DNA of 64,000 nucleotides from Hydractinia symbiolongicarpus. Taxonomy: Eukaryota; Cnidaria; Hydrozoa; Anthoathecata; Hydractiniidae. The position numbers and the translations under genes are program-made. The DNA is taken from assembly GCF_029227915.1 (NCBI RefSeq), contig NC_079878.1:2358001-2422000 (forward strand), given 5' to 3'. Under the pieces are notes generated by a model. That model did no database searches, had not been told where the DNA came from, and saw nothing but the letters and a program-made list of their open reading frames with translations. Position 1 is the first letter of the stretch, and each line of letters opens with the position of its first letter. Of the stretch, positions 51,121-63,250 are shown one piece after another.

Positions 51121-53720
51121 ATTTTTGAAAACTACAAGTCTCATACGTTTTAGTGGTGAAAAAATAATTTAAAAAATCGTTCGGGAAATGAGTTTACTCC
51201 CTGGGTATCTCCTTTGTATACTTTTGACTATACGGGCCGAGTCCGGGATTTACGGGAAATCGCGGGTTTTCGTTTGTCGGCGATTAAACTTCTTTTATTC
51301 AGCGTCTCATCAAAAATGAAAACATTTTTATAAACTACAAGTCTCATGGGCTTTAGTGGTGAAATAATAATTTAAAAAATCGTTCGGGAAATGAGTTTAC
51401 TCCCTAGGTACTTCTTTTGTATACATTTGACTATACGGGCCGAGTCCGGGATTTACGGGAAATCGCGGGTTTTCGTTTGCCGGCGATTAAACTTCTTTTA
51501 TTCAGCGTCTCATCAAAAATGAAAACACTTTTGAAAACTACAAGTCTCATGCGTTTTAGTGGTGAAAAAATAATTTAAAAAATCGTTCGGGAAATGAGTT
51601 TACTCCCTGGGTACTTTCTCTGTATACTTTTGACTATACGGGCCCAGTCCGGGATTTACGGGAAATAGCGGGTTTTCGTGTGCCGGCGATTAAACTTCTT
51701 TTATTCAGCGTCCCATCAAAAATGAAAATGTTTTTAAAAACTACAAGTCTCATGCGTTTTAGTGGTGAAAAAATACTTTAAAAAATCGTTTTGGAAATGA
51801 GTTTACTCACAGGGTACTTTCTTTGTATACATTCGACTATACGGGCCAAGCCCAGGATTTAGGGAAAACGCGGGTTTTCGTTTGCCGGCGATTAAACCAC
51901 TTTCATTAAGCGTCTCATCAAAAATGAAAACATTTCTGAAAACTGCAGGTCTCATGCGTTTTAGTGGTGAAAAAATAATTTAAAAAATCGTTCGGGAAAT
52001 GAGTTTACTCCCTGGGTACTTTCTTTGTATACTTTTGACTATACGGGCCGAGTCGGGGATTTACGGGAAGTCGCGGGTTTTCGTTTGCCGGCGATTAAAC
52101 CTCTTTTATTCAGCGTCTCATCAAAAATGAAAACATTTTTGAAAACTACAAGTCTCATGTGTTTTAGTGGTGAAAAAAAAATTTAAAAAATCGTTCGGGA
52201 AATGAGTTTACTCCCTGGGTACCTTCTTTGTATACTTTTGACTATACGGCCGATTCCGGGATTTACGGGAAATCGCGGGTTTTCGTTTGCCGGCGATTAA
52301 ACCACTTTCATTAAGCGTCTCATCAAAAATGAAAACATTTCTGCAAACTACAAGTCTCATGCGTTTTAGTGGTGAAAAAATAATTTAAAAAATCCTTCGG
52401 GAAATGAGTTTACTCCCTGGGTACCTTCTTTGTATACTTTTGACTATACGGGCCGAGTCGGGGATTTACGGGAAGTCGCGGGTTGTCGTTTGCCGGCGAT
52501 TAAACCACTTTCATTAAGCGTCTCATCAAAAATGAAAACATTTCTGCAAACTACAAGTCTCATGCGTTTTAGTGGTGAAAAAATAATTTAAAAAATCGTT
52601 CGGGAAATGAGTTTACTCCCTGGGTAGCTTCTTTGTATACTTTTGACTATACGGGCCGAGTCCGGGATTTACGGGAAATCGCGGGTTTTCGTTTGCCGGC
52701 GAGTAAACTTCTTTTATTCAGCGTCTTATCAAAAATGAAAGCACTTTTGAAAACTACAAGTCTCATGCGTTTTAGTGGTGAAAAAATAATTTAAAAAATC
52801 GTTCGGGAAATGAGTTTACTCCCTGGGTACTTTCTTTGTATACTTTTGACTATACGGGCCCAGTCCGATTAAACTTCTTTTATTCAGCGTCCCATCAAAA
52901 ATGAAAACATTTTTAAAAACTACAAGTCTCATGCGTTTTAGTGGTGAAAAGATACTTTAAAAAATTGTTTTGTAAATGAGTTTACTCACAGGGTACTTTC
53001 TTTGTATACATTCGACTATACGGGCCAAGCCCCGGATTTACGGGAAATCGCGGGTTTTCGTTTGCCGGCGATTAAACCACTTTCATTAAGCGTCTCATCA
53101 AAAATGAAAACATTTCTGAAAACTACAGGTCTCATGGGCTTTAGTGGTTAAATAATAATTTAAAAAATCGTTCGGGAAATGACTTTACTCCCTGGGTACT
53201 TTCTTTGTATGCATTCGACTATACGGGCCAAGCCCGGGATTTACGGGAAATCGCGGGTTTTCGTTTGCCGGCGATTAAACCACTTTTATTCAGCGTCTCA
53301 TCAAAAATGAAAACATTTCTGAAAACTACAGGTCTCATGGGCTTTAGTGGTTAAATAATAATTTAAAAAATCGTTCGGGAAATGAGTTTACTCCCTGGGT
53401 ACTTTCTTTATATGCATTCGACTATACGGGCCAAACCCGGGATTTACGGGAAATCGCGGGTTTTCGTTTGCCGGCGATTAAACCACTTTCATTAAGCGTC
53501 TCATCAAAAATGAAAACATTTTTAAAAACTACCAGTCTCATGGGCTTTAGTAGTGAAATAATAATTTAAAAAATCTTTCGGGAAATGAGTTTACTCCCTG
53601 GGTACTTTCTTTGTATACTTTTGACTATACGGGCCGAGTCCGGGATTTACGGGAAATCGCAGGTTTTCGTTTGCCGGCGATTAAACTTCTTTTATTCAGA
53701 GTCTCATCAAAAATGAAAAC
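51121..53720 (+). repeat. Tandem duplication, copy 2 (about 2,600 bp)
   Basis: It contains two additional monomers at about 51700-52105, one with AAAATGTTTTTAAA and one with GATTTAGGGAAAACGC. The rest follows copy 1 closely, including a 166-bp short monomer. Confidence 0.82.
52731..52896 (+). repeat. 166-bp short monomer
   Basis: Same join, offset 2,600 from the first; carried by the 2.6-kb duplication. Confidence 0.9.
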
Positions 53721-53911
53721 ATTTTTGAAAACTACAAGTCTCATGCGTTTTAGTGGTGAAAAAATAATTTAAAAAATCGTTCGGGAAATGAGTTTACTCC
53801 CTGGGTAGCTTCTTTGTATACTTTTGACTATACGGGCCGAGTCCGGGATTTACGGGAAATCGCGGGTTTTCGTTTGCCGGCGAGTAAACTTCTTTTATTC
53901 AGCGTCTTATC

Positions 53912-54077
53912 AAAAATGAAAGCACTTTTGAAAACTACAAGTCTCATGCGTTTTAGTGGTGAAAAAATAATTTAAAAAATCGTTCGGGAAATGAGTTTAC
54001 TCCCTGGGTACTTTCTTTGTATACTTTTGACTATACGGGCCCAGTCCGATTAAACTTCTTTTATTCAGCGTCCCATC
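53912..54077 (+). repeat. 166-bp short monomer
   Basis: Same join, offset 1,181 from the second; carried by the nested 1,181-bp duplication. Confidence 0.9.
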
Positions 54078-55496
54078 AAAAATGAAAACATTTTTAAAAA
54101 CTACAAGTCTCATGCGTTTTAGTGGTGAAAAGATACTTTAAAAAATTGTTTTGTAAATGAGTTTACTCACAGGGTACTTTCTTTGTATACATTCGACTAT
54201 ACGGGCCAAGCCCCGGATTTACGGGAAATCGCGGGTTTTCGTTTGCCGGCGATTAAACCACTTTCATTAAGCGTCTCATCAAAAATGAAAACATTTCTGA
54301 AAACTACAGGTCTCATGGGCTTTAGTGGTTAAATAATAATTTAAAAAATCGTTCGGGAAATGACTTTACTCCCTGGGTACTTTCTTTGTATGCATTCGAC
54401 TATACGGGCCAAGCCCGGGATTTACGGGAAATCGCGGGTTTTCGTTTGCCGGCGATTAAACCACTTTTATTCAGCGTCTCATCAAAAATGAAAACATTTC
54501 TGAAAACTACAGGTCTCATGGGCTTTAGTGGTTAAATAATAATTTAAAAAATCGTTCGGGAAATGAGTTTACTCCCTGGGTACTTTCTTTGTATGCATTC
54601 GACTATACGGGCCAAACCTGGGATTTACGGGAAATCGCGGGTTTTCGTTTGCCGGCGATTAAACCACTTTCATTAAGCGTCTCATCAAAAATGAAAACAT
54701 TTTTAAAAACTACCAGTCTCATGGGCTTTAGTAGTGAAATAATAATTTAAAAAATCTTTCGGGAAATGAGTTTACTCCCTGGGTACTTTCTTTGTATACT
54801 TTTGACTATACGGGCCGAGTCCGGGATTTACGGGAAATCGCAGGTTTTCGTTTGCCGGCGATTAAACTTCTTTTATTCAGAGTCTCATCAAAAATGAAAA
54901 CATTTTTGAAAACTACAAGTCTCATGCGTTTTAGTGGTGAAAAGATAATTTAAAAAATCGTTCGGGAAATGAGTTTACTCCCTGGGTACTTTCTTTGTTT
55001 ACTTTTGACTATACGGGCCGAGTCCAGGGTTTACGGGAAATGGCGGGTTTTCGTTTTCCGGCGATTAAACTTCTTTTATTCAGCGTCTCATCAAAAATGA
55101 AAACATTTTTGAAAACTACAAGTCTCATGCGTTTTAGTGGTGAAAAGATAATTTAAAAAATCGTTCGGGAAATGAGTTTACTCCCTGGGTACTTTCTTTG
55201 TATACTTTTGACTATAAGGGCCGAATCGGGGATTTACGGGAAATCGCGGGTTTTCGTTTGCCGGCGATTAAACCACTTTCATTAAGCGTCTCATCAAAAA
55301 TGAAAACATTTCTAAAAATTACAAGTCTCATGCGTTTTAGTGTTGAAAAAAAATTTAAAAAATCGTTCGGGAAATGAGTTTTTTCCCTGTGTACCTTCTT
55401 TGTATACTTTTGACTATGCGGCCGAGTCCGGGATTTACGGGAAATCGCGGGTTTTCGTTTGCCGGCAATTAAACCACTTTCATTAAGCGTCTCATC

Positions 55497-55631
55497 AAAA
55501 ATGAAAACATTTCTGCAAACTACAAGTCTCATGCGTTTTAGTGGTGAAAAAATAATTTAAAAAATCGTTCGGGAAATGAGTTTACTCCCTCGTGTGCCGG
55601 CGATTAAATTTCTTTTATTCAGCGTCCCATC
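55497..55631 (+). repeat. 135-bp short monomer
   Basis: Same join at 55590/55591, but more than 43 kb from the other group and in a different neighbour context (ATTTCTGCAAACTAC). Confidence 0.9.
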
Positions 55632-55726
55632 AAAAATGAAAACATTTCTGCAAACTACAAGTGTCATGCGTTTTAGTGGTGAAAAAATAATTTAAAAAAA
55701 TCGTTTTGGAAATAAGTTTAATCACA

Positions 55727-55767
55727 GGGTACTTTCTTTGTATACATGGGAAATGAGTTTACTCCCC
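55727..55767 (+). repeat. 41-bp partial duplication
   Basis: In 784-bp unit copy 1; preceded by GGAAATAAGTTTAATC. Confidence 0.88.
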
Positions 55768-56280
55768 GGGTACTTTCTTTGTATACTTTTGACTATATGG
55801 GCCGAGTCCGGGGTTTACGGGAAATGGCGGGTTTTTGTTTGCCGGCAATTAAACTTGTTTTTTTCAGCGTCTCATCAAAAATGAAAACATTTTTGAAAAC
55901 TATAAGTCTCATGCGTTTTAGTGGCGAAAAGATACTTTAAAAAATCGTTTTGGAAATGAGTTTACTCCCTGGGTACTTTCTTTGTATACTTTTGACTATA
56001 AGGGCCGAATCGGGGATTTACGGGAAATCGCGGGTTTTCGTTTGCCGGCGATTAAACCACTTTCATTAAGCGTCTCATCAAAAATGAAAACATTTCTAAA
56101 AATTACAAGTCTCATGCGTTTTAGTGTTGAAAAAAAATTTAAAAAATCGTTCGGGAAATGAGTTTTTTCCCTGTGTACCTTCTTTGTATACTTTTGACTA
56201 TGCGGCCGAGTCCGGGATTTACGGGAAATCGCGGGTTTTCGTTTGCCGGCAATTAAACCACTTTCATTAAGCGTCTCATC

Positions 56281-56415
56281 AAAAATGAAAACATTTCTGC
56301 AAACTACAAGTCTCATGCGTTTTAGTGGTGAAAAAATAATTTAAAAAATCGTTCGGGAAATGAGTTTACTCCCTCGTGTGCCGGCGATTAAATTTCTTTT
56401 ATTCAGCGTCCCATC
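56281..56415 (+). repeat. 135-bp short monomer
   Basis: Same join at 56374/56375, in 784-bp unit copy 2. Confidence 0.9.
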
Positions 56416-56510
56416 AAAAATGAAAACATTTCTGCAAACTACAAGTCTCATGCGTTTTAGTGGTGAAAAAATAATTTAAAAAAATCGTTTTGGAAATAAG
56501 TTTAATCACA

Positions 56511-56551
56511 GGGTACTTTCTTTGTATACATGGGAAATGAGTTTACTCCCC
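56511..56551 (+). repeat. 41-bp partial duplication
   Basis: In 784-bp unit copy 2, with the same AAATAAG state. Confidence 0.88.
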
Positions 56552-57062
56552 GGGTACTTTCTTTGTATACTTTTGACTATATGGGCCGAGTCGGGGATTT
56601 CGGGAAGTCCGGGTTTTCGTTTGCCGGCAATTAAACTTGTTTTTTTCAGCGTCTCATCAAAAATGAAAACATTTTTGAAAACTATAAGTCTCATGCGTTT
56701 TAGTGGCGAAAAGATACTTTAAAAAATCGTTTTGGAAATGAGTTTACTCCCTGGGTACTTTCTTTGTATACTTTTGACTATAAGGGCCGAATCGGGGATT
56801 TACGGGAAATCGCGGGTTTTCGTTTGCCGGCGATTAAACCACTTTCATTAAGCGTCTCATCAAAAATGAAAACATTTCTAAAAATTACAAGTCTCATGCG
56901 TTTTAGTGTTGAAAAAAAATTTAAAAAATCGTTCGGGAAATGAGTTTTTTCCCTGTGTACCTTCTTTGTATACTTTTGACTATGCGGCCGAGTCCGGGAT
57001 TTACGGGAAATCGCGGGTTTTCGTTTGCCGGCAATTAAACCACTTTCATTAAGCGTCTCATC

Positions 57063-57197
57063 AAAAATGAAAACATTTCTGCAAACTACAAGTCTCATGC
57101 GTTTTAGTGGTGAAAAAATAATTTAAAAAATCGTTCGGGAAATGAGTTTACTCCCTCGTGTGCCGGCGATTAAATTTCTTTTATTCAGCGTCCCATC
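57063..57197 (+). repeat. 135-bp short monomer
   Basis: Same join at 57156/57157, in 784-bp unit copy 3. Confidence 0.9.
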
Positions 57198-57292
57198 AAA
57201 AATGAAAACATTTCTGCAAACTACAAGTCTCATGCGTTTTAGTGGTGAAAAAATAATTTAAAAAAATCGTTTTGGAAATAAGTTTAATCACA

Positions 57293-57333
57293 GGGTACTT
57301 TCTTTGTATACATGGGAAATGAGTTTACTCCCC
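57293..57333 (+). repeat. 41-bp partial duplication
   Basis: In 784-bp unit copy 3, with the same AAATAAG state. Confidence 0.88.
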
Positions 57334-60300
57334 GGGTACTTTCTTTGTATACTTTTGACTATATGGGCCGAGTCCGGGGTTTACGGGAAATGGCGGGTTT
57401 TTGTTTGCCGGCAATTAAACTTGTTTTTTTCAGCGTCTCATCAAAAATGAAAACATTTTTGAAAACTATAAGTCTCATGCGTTTTAGTGGCGAAAAGATA
57501 CTTTAAAAAATCGTTTTGGAAATGAGTTTACTCACAGGGTACTTTCTTTGTATACATTTGACTATACGGGCCAAGCCCGGGATTTACGGGAAATAGCGGG
57601 TTTTCGTTTGCCGGCGATTAAACCACTTTCATTAAGCGTCTCATCAAAAATGAAAACATTTCTGCAAACTACAAGTCTCATGCGTTTTAGTGGTGAAAAA
57701 ATAATTTAAAAAATCGTTCGGGAAATGAGTTTACTCCCTGGGTACCTTCTTTGTATACTTTTGACTATACGGGCCGAGTGCGGGATTTACGGGAAATCGC
57801 GGGTTTTCGTTTGCCGGCGAGTAAACTTCTTTTATTCAGCGTCTCATCAAATATGAAAACACTTTTGAAAACTACAAGTCTCATGCGTTTTAGTGGTGAA
57901 AAAATAATTTAAAAAATCGTTCGGGAAATGAGTTTACTCCCTGGGTACTTTCTTTGTATACTTTTGACTATACGGGCCCAGTCCGGGATTTACGGGAAAT
58001 CGCGGGTTTTCGTGTGCCGGCGATTAAACTTCTTTTATTCAGCGTCCCATCAAAAATGAAAACATTTTTAAAAACTACAAGTCTCATGCGTTTTAGTAGT
58101 GAAAAGATACTTTAAAAAATCGTTTTGGAAATGAGTTTACTCACAGGGTACTTTCTTTGTATACATTCGACTATACGGGCCAAGCCCGGGATTTACGGGA
58201 AATCGCGGGTTTTCGTTTGCCGGCGATCAAACCACTTTCGTTAAGCGTCTCATCAAAAATGAAAACATTTCTGAAAACGACAGGTCTCATGGGCTTTAGT
58301 GGTTAAATAATAATTTAAAAAATCGTTCGGGAAATGAGTTTACTCATTGGGTACTTTCTTTGTATGCATTCGACTATACGGGCCAAGCCCGGGATTTACG
58401 GTAAATCGCGGGTTTTCGTTTGCCGGCGATTAAACCACTTTTATTCAGCGTCTCATCAAAAATGAAAACATTTCTGAAAACTACAGGTCTCATGGGCTTT
58501 AGTGGTTAAATAATAACTTAAAAAATTGTTCGGGAAATGAGTTTACTCCCTGGGTACTTTCTTTGTATGCATTCGACTATACGGGCCAAGCCCGGGATTT
58601 ACGGGAAATCGCGGGTTTTCGTTTGCCGGCGATTAAACCACTTTCATTAAGCGTCTCATCAAAAATGAAAACATTTCTGAAAACTACAAGTCTAAGGCGT
58701 TTTAGTGGTGAAAAATAATTTAAAAAATCGGTCCGGAAATGAGTTTACTCCCTGGGTACTTTCTTTGTATACTTTTGACTATACGGCCCGAATCCGGGAT
58801 TTACGGGAAGTCGCAGGTTTCGTTTGCCGGCGATTAAACTTCTTTTATTCAGCGTCTCATCAAAAATGAAAACATTTTTAAAAACTACAAGTCTCATGGG
58901 CTTTAGTAGTGAAATAATAACTTAAAAAATCTTTCGGGAAATGAGTTTACCCTGGGTACTTTCTTTGTATACTTTTGACTATACGGGCCGAGTCCGGGAT
59001 TTACGGGAAATCGCAGGTTTTCGTTTGCCGGCGATTAAACTTCTTTTATTCAGAGTCTCATCAAAAATGAAAACATTTTTGTAAACTACAAGTCCCATGC
59101 GTTTTAGTGGTAAAAAAATAATTTAAAAAATCGTTCGGGAAATGAGTTTACTCCCTGGGTACTTTCTTTGTATACTTTTGACTATACGGGCCGAGTCCGA
59201 GGTTTACAGGAAATGGCGGGTTTTCGTTTTCCGGCGATTAAACTTCTTTTATTCAGCGTCTCATCAAAAATGAAAACATTTTTGAAAACTACAAGTCTCA
59301 TGCGCTTTAGTGGTGAAAAGATAATTTAAAAAATCGTTCGGGAAATGAGTTTACTCCCTGGGTACTTTCTTTGTATACTTTTGACTATACGGGCCGAGTC
59401 CGGGTTTACGGGAAATGGCGGGCTTTCGTTTTCCGGCGATTAAACTTCTTTTATTCAGCGTCTCATCAAAAATGAAAACATTTTTAAAAACTACAAGTCT
59501 CATGGGCTTTAGTAGTGAAATAATAATTTAAAAATCGTTCGGGAAATGAGTTTACTCCCTGCGTACTTTCTTTGTATACTTTTGACTATACGGGCCGAGT
59601 CCGGGATTTACGGGAAATCGCAGGTTTTCGTTTGCCGGCGATTAAACTTCTTTTATTCAGAGTCTCATCAAAAATGAAAACATTTTTGAAAACTACAAGT
59701 CTCATGCGTTTTAGTGGTGAAAAGATAATTTAAAAAATCGTTCGGGAAATGAGTTTACTCCCTGGGTACTTTCTTTGTATACTTTTGACTATACGGGCCA
59801 AGCCCGGGATTTCCCGAAATCGCGGGTTTTCGTTTGCCGGCGATTAAACCACTTTCATTAAACGTCTCATCAAAAATGAAAACATTTCTAAAAATTACAA
59901 GTCTCATGCGTTTTAGTGGTGAAAAAATAATTTAAAAAATCGATCGGGAAATGAGTTTACGCCCTGGGTACCTTCTTTGTATACTTTTGACTATACGGCC
60001 GAGTCCGGGATTTACGGGAAATCGCGGGTTTTCGTTTGCCGGCGATTAAACCACTTTCATTAAGCGTCTCATCAAAAATGAAAACATTTCTGAAAACTAC
60101 AGGTCTCATGGGCTTCAGTGGTTAAATAATAATTTAAAAAATCGTTCGGGAAATGAGTTTACTCCCTGGGTACTTTCTTTGTATGCATTCGACTATACGG
60201 GCCAAGCCCGGGATTTACGGGAAATCGCGGGTTTTCGTTTGCCGGCGATTAAACTACTTTCATTAAGCGTCTCATCAAAAATGAAAACATTTTTAAGAAC

Positions 60301-62600
60301 TACAAGTCTCATGGGCTTTAGTAGTGAAATAATAATTTAAAAAATCTTTCGGGAAATGAGTTTACTCCCTGGGTACTTTCTTTGTATACTTTTGACTATA
60401 CGGGCCGAGTCCGGGATTTACGGGAAATCGCAGGTTTTCGTTTGCCGGCGATTAAACTTCTTTTATTCAGAGTCTCATCAAAAATGAAAACATTTTTGTA
60501 AACTACAAGTCCCATGCGTTTTAGTGGTGAAAAAATAATTTAAAAAATCGTTCGGGAAATGAGTTTACTCCCTGGGTACTTTCTTTGTATACTTTTGACT
60601 ATACGGGCCGAGTCCGGGGTTTACGGGAAATGGCGGGTTTTCGTTTTCCGGCGATTAAACTTCTTTTTTTCAGCGTCTCATCAAAAATGAAAACATTTTT
60701 GAAAACTACAAGTCTCATGCGTTTTAGTGGCGAAAAGATACTTTAAAAAATCGTTTTGGAAATGAGTTTACTCACAGGGTACTTTCTTTGTATACATTTG
60801 ACTATACGGGCCAAGGCCGGGATTTACGGGAATACGCGGGTTTTCGTTTGCCGGCGATTAAACCACTTTCATTAAGCGTCTCATCAAAAATGAAAACATT
60901 TCTGAAAACTACAGTTCTCATGCGTTTTAGTGGTGAAAAAATAATTTAAAAAATCGTTCGGGAAATGAGTTTACTCCCTGGGTACTTTCTTTGTATACTT
61001 TTGACTTTACGGGCCGAGTCGGGGATTTACGGGAAGTCCGGGTTTTCGTTTGCCGGCGATTAAACTTCTTTTATTCAGCGTCTCATCAAAAATGAAAACA
61101 TTTTTGAAAACTACAAGTCTCATGCGTTTTAGTGGTGAAAAGATAATTTAAAAAATCGTTTTGGAAATGAGTTTACTCACAGGGTACTTTCTTTGTATAC
61201 ATTTGACTATACGGGCCAAGCCCGGGATTTCCCGAAATCGCGGGTTTTCGTTTGCCGGCGATTAAACCACTTTCATTAAACGTCTCATCAAAAATGAAAA
61301 CATTTCTAAAAATTACAAGTCTCATGCGTTTTAGTGGTGAAAAAATAATTTAAAAAATCGATCGGGAAATGAGTTTACTCCCTGGGTACCTTCTTTGTAT
61401 ACTTTTGACTATACGGCCGAGTCCGGGATTTACGGGAAATCGCGGGTTTTCGTTTGCCGGCGATTAAACCACTTTCATTAAGCGTCTCATAAAAAATGAA
61501 AACATTTCTGAAAACTACAGGTCTCATGGGCTTCAGTGGTTAAATAATAATTTAAAAAATCGTTCGGGAAATGAGTTTACTCCCTGGGTACTTTCTTTGT
61601 ATGCATTCGACTATACGGGCCAAACCCGGGATTTACGGGAAATCGCGGGTTTTCGTTTGCCGGCGATTAAACCACTTTCATTAAGCGTCTCATCAAAAAT
61701 GAAAACATTTTTAAAAACTACAAGTCTCATGGGCTTTAGTGGTTAAATGATAATTTAAAAAATCGTTCGAGAAATGAGTTTACTCCCTGTGTACTTTCTT
61801 TGTATACTTTTGACTATACGGGCCGAGTCCGGGATTTACGGGAAATCGCAGGTTTTCGTTTGCCGGCGATTAAACTTCTTTTATTCAGAGTCTCATCAAA
61901 AATGAAAACATTTTTGTAAACTACAAGTCCCATGCGTTTTAGTGGTGAAAAAATAATTTAAAAAATCGTTCGGGAAATGAGTTTACTCCCTGGGTACTTT
62001 CTTTGTATACTTTTGACTATACGGGCCGAGTCCAGGGTTTACGGGAAATGGCGGGTTTTCGTTTTCCGGCGATTAAACTTCTTTTATTCAGCGTCTCATC
62101 AAAAATGAAAACATTTTTGAAAACTACAAGTCTCGTGCGTTTTAGTGGTGAAAAGATAATTTAAAAAATCGTTCGGGAAATGAGTTTACTCCCTGGGTAC
62201 TTTCTTTGTATACATTTGACTATACGGGCCGAGTCGGGGATTTACGGGAAATCGCGGGTTTTCGTTTTCCGGCGATTAAACCACTTTCATTAAGCGTCTC
62301 ATCAAAAATGAAAACATTTCTGCAAACTACAAGTCTCATGCGTTTTAGTGGTGAAAAAATAATTTAAAAAATCGTTCGGGAAATGAGTTTACTCCCTGGG
62401 TACTTTCTTTGTATATTTTTGACTATACGGGCCGAGTCCGGGGTTTACGGGAAATGGCGGGTTTTCGTTTGCCGGCGATTAAACTTCTTTTAATAAGCGT
62501 CTCATCAAAAATGAAAACATTTTTGAAAACTACAAGTCTCATGCGTTTTAGTGGTGAAAAAATAATTTAAAAAATCGTTTTGGAAATGAGTTTAATCACA

Positions 62601-62641
62601 GGGTACTTTCTTTGTATACATGGGAAATGAGTTTACTCCCC
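62601..62641 (+). repeat. 41-bp partial duplication
   Basis: In copy 1 of the right-hand 650-bp pair; AATCACAGGG upstream and CCCCGGG downstream. Confidence 0.88.
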
Positions 62642-62750
62642 GGGTACTTTCTTTGTATACTTTTGACTATATGGGCCGAGTCCGGGGTTTACGGGAAATG
62701 GCGGGTTTTTGTTTGCCGGCAATTAAACTTCTTTTTTTCAGCGTCTCATC

Positions 62751-62953
62751 AAAAATGAAAACATTTTTGAAAACTACAAGTCTCATGCGTTTTAGTGGCG
62801 AAAAGATACTTTAAAAAATCGTTTTGGAAATGAGTTTACTCACAGGGTACTTTCTTTGTATACATTTGACTATACGGGCCAAGCCCGGGATTTACGGGAA
62901 ATCGCGGGTTTTCGTTTGCCGGCGATTAAACCACTTTCATTAAGCGTCTCATC
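62751..62953 (+). repeat. Representative type B monomer (203 bp)
   Basis: A full-length unit with the type B states: TCGTTTTGGAAATG, ACTCACAGGGTAC, TATACATTTGAC, GGGCCAAGCCCGGG and the 3' part CCACTTTCATTAAGCG. In many other places the type B units have TATACATTCGAC or TATGCATTCGAC instead. Its 5' third (TTTTTGAAAACTACAAG, then GGCGAAAAGATACTTT) is a state that usually precedes the TTTTGG form, so the linked sites run across the conventional monomer boundary. Confidence 0.88.
62881..62911 (+). other. Imperfect 13-bp inverted repeat in the G-rich cluster (representative)
   Basis: AAGCCCGGGATTT at 62881-62893 and AAATCGCGGGTTT at 62899-62911 flank the 5-base spacer ACGGG. The second arm matches the reverse complement of the first at 11 of 13 positions; one difference is a G-T wobble and the other a G-G clash. 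The same dyad recurs in most type B monomers. In type A units GAGTCC replaces AAGCCC, which shortens the good pairing. Hairpin or cruciform extrusion is inference. Confidence 0.7.
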
Positions 62954-63250
62954 AAAAATGAAAACATTTCTGAAAACTACAGTTCTCATGCGTTTTAGTG
63001 GTGAAAAAATAATTTGAAAAACCGTTCGGGAAATGAGTTTACTCCCTGGGTACTTTCTTTGTATACTTTTGACTATACGGGCCGAGTCCGGGGTTTACGG
63101 GAAATGGCGGGTTTTCGTTTGCCGGCGATTAAACTTCTTTTAATAAGCGTCTCATCAAAAATGAAAACATTTTTGAAAACTACAAGTCTCATGCGTTTTA
63201 GTGGTGAAAAAATAATTTAAAAAATCGTTTTGGAAATGAGTTTAATCACA

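Larger units (their letters stand above)
52580..54941 (+). repeat. 1,181-bp tandem duplication (five full units and one 166-bp unit)
   Basis: Copies 52580-53760 and 53761-54941. GGGTAGCTTC at 52622 and 53803, AGTCCGATTAAAC at 52863 and 54044, TAGTGAAATAATAATTT and AAATCTTTCGGG are shared. Differences are few, for example CTTTATATGCATTC in copy 1 (as in 50816) but CTTTGTATGCATTC in copy 2. It is nested over the end of the 2.6-kb duplication. Confidence 0.82.
55183..55966 (+). repeat. 784-bp higher-order unit, copy 1 of 3
   Basis: The unit order is full monomer (ACTATAAGGGCCGAATC), full monomer (GAGTTTTTTCCCTGTGTACC and ACTATGCGGCC), 135-bp short monomer, then 244-bp unit with the 41-bp insertion. 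The marker ATAAGGGCC lies at 55214, 55998 and 56780. Confidence 0.88.
55967..56748 (+). repeat. 784-bp higher-order unit, copy 2 of 3 (782 bp)
   Basis: It has the same order as copy 1 but is 2 bp shorter. The reason is that its last unit has GAGTCGGGGATTTCGGGAAG and TCCGGG where copies 1 and 3 have the GGGGTTTACGGG form. That patch looks like the unit near 63735, so a short conversion-like exchange is possible. Confidence 0.85.
56749..57530 (+). repeat. 784-bp higher-order unit, copy 3 of 3
   Basis: It repeats the copy 1 order and ends where ACTCACAGGG follows at about 57531 instead of ACTCCCTGGG. Confidence 0.87.
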
